Position numbers and translations under genes: made by a program
Assembly (NCBI GenBank): GCA_041678625.1
Contig: JBAYNS010000002.1
Location: 1-31,123 of the forward strand
DNA length: 31,123 nt
Origin: JBAYNS01 sp041678625
GTDB taxonomy: Bacteria; Patescibacteriota; Gracilibacteria; Peribacterales; Peribacteraceae
Direction of reading: 5' to 3'
The notes under the pieces: generated by a model
The model's database searches: none
What the model was told of the DNA's origin: nothing
Seen by the model: the letters and a program-made list of their open reading frames with translations, nothing else
In this document: positions 30,778 through 31,123 of the stretch, in pieces
Numbering within the stretch: the stretch's first letter is position 1
How the letters are laid out: every line of letters starts with the position of its first letter

Positions 30778-31123
30778 ATGCTCCAAACGTTTCACAGAAG
30801 TATCATTCGTTATTCCGCCGCCACCTTCTGTCTGGTAGCCAGTGTCCCTACGGCTTTTGCCGGGATCTTCGGTGAAGTACCCGATATTGGTGCTGGCAGT
30901 GGTGATAATGTCCGTGGAACCATTACAGGAATTCTCAAAACGATTCTGAGCTACATGGCACTTGTGGCAGTGATCGTCATTGTGCTTGCTGGTATTCGCA
31001 TGGTGGTCTCTCAGGGAGATGAAGGTGCTGTGGATAAGGCAAAGAAGACACTCCTGTATGCAATTATCGGTCTCATTATCATCCTACTTGCCAGTGCCAT
31101 CGTTACCATTATTGCCAGCTTTG
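30778..31123 (+). CDS. T4SS-pilin-like protein 2 (partial, C-terminus outside window)
   Basis: 115 codons are visible from ATG 30778 (MLQTFHRSIIRYSAATF). The signal peptide ends at A-F-A, and the mature start is GIFGEVPDIGAG. Helices ILKTILSYMALVAVIVIVLA and LLYAIIGLIIILLASAIVTI are joined by GIRMVVSQGDEGAVDKAKK, closely matching the upstream paralogue. Differences concentrate in the signal peptide and the first 20 mature residues. The frame has no stop before the window ends. It lies after a strong terminator, so it is separately transcribed; a TTGCCA/TAACAA pair near 30725-30753 is only a weak promoter candidate. Confidence 0.83.
   Translation, partial: MLQTFHRSIIRYSAATFCLVASVPTAFAGIFGEVPDIGAGSGDNVRGTITGILKTILSYMALVAVIVIVLAGIRMVVSQGDEGAVDKAKKTLLYAIIGLIIILLASAIVTIIASF

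Overview
The window looks like a chromosomal segment of a small-genome candidate-phylum (CPR/Patescibacteria) bacterium, most plausibly of the Peribacteria/Peregrinibacteria type. This is inferred from gene content: small 2-4 TM proteins of kinds I associate with CPR genomes, paired T4SS-pilin-like proteins, a stand-alone PolA-type 5'-3' exonuclease, a ThrRS without a TGS domain, a GC content that looks close to 50%, and short dispersed hairpin repeats of a kind common in CPR intergenic regions. UGA is used as an ordinary stop codon (for example the 1619-residue gene ends in TGA), so this is not the recoded Gracilibacteria/Absconditabacteria code. Shine-Dalgarno motifs are almost absent. About ten genes instead have a -10-like hexamer 6-9 nt in front of the start codon, which points to leaderless mRNAs.

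Layout. 1-3133: a DHH phosphoesterase (NrnA-like, cut by the window edge), a possible small His-rich gene, a secreted protein built from six FGPVP repeats, and a Cys-rich lipoprotein. 3134-3512: tRNA-Pro(GGG) and two copies of a dispersed hairpin repeat. 3513-9000: a small membrane protein, enolase, a membrane protein with an LPxxG-like C-terminal anchor, CorA, two small membrane proteins and Lgt. 9203-14648: ThrRS, an elaborate inverted-repeat element, an rseP-dnaA pair and ComFC. 14718-15109: a tandem array of five 44-bp units, each starting with the first nine bases of the tRNA-Val(GAC) gene that the array abuts. 15238-16992: an AT-richer accessory patch (GIY-YIG protein, DUF4145-like protein, and a coupled pair of unknown proteins that each end in a membrane segment). 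17285-23067: a two-TM protein, a 1619-residue protein of unknown function with an HERGH zinc-protease-like motif, and dUTPase. 23146-26887: ftsA-ftsZ and the exonuclease, which ends in a beta-clamp-type peptide. 27030-29491: a glycogen-synthase-like half domain, tRNA-Lys(CTT), a queuosine-precursor-transporter-type protein and TruB. 29639-31123: a four-TM protein and two paralogous T4SS-pilin-like genes separated by a strong terminator.

How the genes connect. Housekeeping functions (replication start, division, tRNA charging and modification, nucleotide pool, glycolysis) are interleaved with surface functions. Lgt and RseP act on envelope proteins, and the window also encodes a lipoprotein and several signal-peptide proteins. 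The most striking link is between distant loci: the repeat protein near position 1808 and both pilin-like proteins near 30300-31123 carry the same [LI]FGxVP motif right after a predicted signal-peptidase site, which suggests a shared surface or pilus assembly role that I cannot match to a described system.
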